Source: a virus
DNA length: 24,981 nucleotides
IMG/VR virus record: IMGVR_UViG_3300017749_000124
Location: 1-24,981 of that record
Direction: 5' to 3' (one strand)
A program made the translations under genes and the position numbers. Shown one piece after another: positions 23,568-24,981 of this stretch. A model generated the notes under the pieces. That model was not told the origin of the DNA and searched no databases. It saw only the letters and a program-made list of their open reading frames with translations. Position 1 is the first letter of the stretch, and the number at the start of each line of letters is the position of its first letter.

Positions 23568-24606
23568 AGCAAGGGATTTAGCAAATTTTATAAATGGCAT
23601 AGACGCAAGTAAAATTATATCTGGTACTTTTGCAGATGCTAGAATAGCAGCATCTAATGTTTCTCAACACGCATCATCTTTTGATGATAACAATCTTGTT
23701 AATGACATATCTACTTTAGCATTAAGAGAAGCTACTAGAGAAAATCTAGTAGGATATAATACTAATTCTAGTTCTGTAGATGTTTTTCAAGACGCAACCA
23801 AATTAGATGCTCTTTCTAATAGTTCTAGAAATACAAGTGAATATGTTTCAAGCCTTACATCAGTTATATCTCCTAAGAGATATTGGAGAGCATTTAAAAC
23901 TTCAGGTGCTGTATCTGGAAGTTATCATAGTATACTAAAAGTATTTAGTGGTGCAGACCATTCCACACAGGAAACTGTAACTGCTGGAATGTTATCATCA
24001 ACTGGCGTAACTGTAACTAGTGGTTTACAAAACTTGTTAGATGGAGATGCTTCAACAGTAGCCTTTCACACTGATACTGCTCCTGTTGGCTCTACTGTAA
24101 CTATTGACTTTGGTTCAGGTAATGAAAAAGCATTAACTAGATGGTTCTTTGATTATAATTCACTAACAAATGCTTCATGGAGAGCTGAATGGTCGTCTGA
24201 TAATACTAACTGGACTGCTGTTACAGTAGGAATACAAATAAGTAATTTCATGGATTGGGATGCAGTTACAACTGACACATTTAATGCGACTGGAAACTTT
24301 ACTGGTGCAACAATAACAGCACCTAGTTCTGTTTCTAAAATGGGTGGTATTTTTACTTATCAAGATACTTCTGGAACAAACTCATTAAACACAGACATAA
24401 TTTTACAGCTATCAGCAGATGGTGGTTCTAACTTTACCACTACAACTTTGACAGCTTTGCCAGACTTTTCTACAGGAATTAAAATGGCAAAAGCAAATGA
24501 TGTAAGTGTTACTGCTGGTACATCATTAAAATATAAAATCCTCTTTGCTAATCAAAGTAGTGGTAGCAAAGAAGCAAGAATTAGAGGAGTTAGTTTACAA
24601 TACTAA
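23560..24606 (+). CDS. Second fibre-type protein with discoidin-like (F5/8C) domain
   Basis: The 348-aa product starts MTRARDLANFINGIDASKII and SGTFADARIAASNV (21-34), a segment like the ASGTVPDARFPATLP repeats of the main fibre, so it is probably a short fibre or fibre-docked protein. Residues about 105-225 resemble an F5/8 type C (discoidin) carbohydrate-binding domain: LLDGDASTVAFHT, VTIDFGSG, then WRAEWSSDNTNWTAV (cf. the usual ALDGD..T.W, I.VDLG, Y.I.YS.DG..W). The C-terminal part is beta-rich and ends KYKILFANQSSGSKEARIRG. A role in binding surface sugar is inferred. No Shine-Dalgarno sequence; start 8 bases inside the preceding gene. Confidence 0.82.
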   Translation: MTRARDLANFINGIDASKIISGTFADARIAASNVSQHASSFDDNNLVNDISTLALREATRENLVGYNTNSSSVDVFQDATKLDALSNSSRNTSEYVSSLTSVISPKRYWRAFKTSGAVSGSYHSILKVFSGADHSTQETVTAGMLSSTGVTVTSGLQNLLDGDASTVAFHTDTAPVGSTVTIDFGSGNEKALTRWFFDYNSLTNASWRAEWSSDNTNWTAVTVGIQISNFMDWDAVTTDTFNATGNFTGATITAPSSVSKMGGIFTYQDTSGTNSLNTDIILQLSADGGSNFTTTTLTALPDFSTGIKMAKANDVSVTAGTSLKYKILFANQSSGSKEARIRGVSLQY

Positions 24607-24613
24607 TAGTTAA

Positions 24614-24655
24614 ATGTGTGAGTGTTGCGAAGGTTACGACTGTATTTGTAAGTAA
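24614..24655 (+). CDS. Cysteine-rich micro-ORF (13 aa)
   Basis: ATG at 24614 opens a 13-codon frame, MCECCEGYDCICK, with five cysteines in a CxCC-x4-CxC arrangement. It fills the space between the fibre-type gene (ending 24606) and the next gene exactly, ending in the same TAATG overlap used at most junctions here, which argues it is translated and may feed reinitiation. No Shine-Dalgarno sequence is visible. Metal binding by the cysteines would be natural, but function is unknown. At this length, chance cannot be excluded; confidence rests on the junction and the cysteine density. Confidence 0.4.
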   Translation: MCECCEGYDCICK

Positions 24656-24981
24656 TGCCTAGCCTATCAGACAAAACAGAAATAGGTTTACCTCTTAAAA
24701 ACTTATTGAGTTTATTAGGTGTAACTGCTACAGCAGTCTGGGCATACTTTGGTATTATTGAAAGACTAAACAATATAGAAACTAGAGCTACTCTATTTGA
24801 AGCTGATCTTGTAAAGAACGCAGATCAAACTCCTATAGATCAGGAACAGTTTATGCTACTAGAATTTGTATCAGAACAAGTAGAAGGTATGTCAGAAGAT
24901 TTAGAAAACATGGCACATAACAAAGTAAACATTATGAGATTACAAGCTGATATGGAAAAAGCATTAGAAAATATAGAAGAA
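24655..24981 (+). CDS. Membrane-anchored coiled-coil protein, 3' end beyond window
   Basis: 109 codons are visible before the window ends. Residues 14-35 (about LKNLLSLLGVTATAVWAYFGII) form one transmembrane helix, preceded by a short charged N terminus (MPSLSDKTEIGLP) and followed by a helical, acidic part with heptad spacing (IERLNNIETRATLFEADLVK and onward) that is probably cytoplasmic or periplasmic coiled coil. Similar proteins (SDKTE...P.KNL, then WAYFG..ERL, then TP.DQEQFMLLEF) lie after the fibre genes in marine podoviruses. A holin- or spanin-like lysis role is possible from location and topology but unproven. It starts in TAATG with the micro-ORF. Confidence 0.8.
   Translation, partial: MPSLSDKTEIGLPLKNLLSLLGVTATAVWAYFGIIERLNNIETRATLFEADLVKNADQTPIDQEQFMLLEFVSEQVEGMSEDLENMAHNKVNIMRLQADMEKALENIEE

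Noticed and set aside
1-24981. GCGC also seems absent
   Set aside because: I found none, but CG dinucleotides look scarce in this AT-rich sequence and there is no codon-based control as there is for GGWCC, so I do not claim site avoidance.

Overview
The window is a contiguous 25 kb stretch of a tailed-phage genome: almost entirely one-directional, gene-dense, AT-rich, and made of virion genes. Gene content and order match the structural module of T7-like podoviruses. Tiny conserved companion genes and the glycine-rich and Ala/Ser/Thr-rich fibre sequences are of kinds I associate with marine phages (uncultured marine, SAR11 or cyanobacterial podoviruses). A marine host, perhaps an AT-rich alphaproteobacterium such as SAR11, is an inference. 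No RNA polymerase, replication gene, integrase, tRNA, insertion sequence or CRISPR array is visible.

Layout. (1) 1-642: a small zinc-finger-like gene on the plus strand, a convergent small gene on the minus strand, and a 258-bp non-coding stretch with iteron-like repeats and two short palindromes; this is the left boundary of the late transcription unit. (2) 643-1875: a coiled-coil protein, then four very small, very basic proteins and an 82-residue protein in the position of a small terminase subunit. (3) 1875-7515: large terminase, a possible permuted NlpC/P60-like protein, two unassigned proteins, the T7 gp8-type portal, a Bbp19-like protein, the scaffold and a small conserved protein. (4) 7516-8803: a second regulatory gap, the major capsid protein with the strongest ribosome binding site of the window, a small probable head decoration protein, and a GC-rich hairpin. 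(5) 8804-20133: a histone-H1-like Lys/Ala-rich protein, tail tubular proteins A and B, and a four-gene internal virion (ejection) cassette in which a lysozyme-like domain sits in its own gene ahead of the very large internal protein. (6) 20134-24981: tail fibre, two fibre-associated genes, a 13-residue cysteine-rich micro-ORF and the start of a membrane-anchored coiled-coil protein cut by the window end.

How it works together: terminase packages DNA through the portal into a shell built by scaffold and capsid protein; the tubular proteins close the connector and carry the fibres; the internal proteins are ejected to cross the envelope, with the GH24-like domain the likely peptidoglycan cutter. 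Translation appears tightly coupled: at twelve junctions the stop and start overlap as TAATG, and clear Shine-Dalgarno sequences occur mainly after gaps.

The most notable sequence-wide signal is the apparent complete absence of GGACC and GGTCC (GGWCC), with all 16 Gly-Pro dipeptides I located encoded by GGG or GGC glycine codons. This looks like avoidance of a host restriction site.
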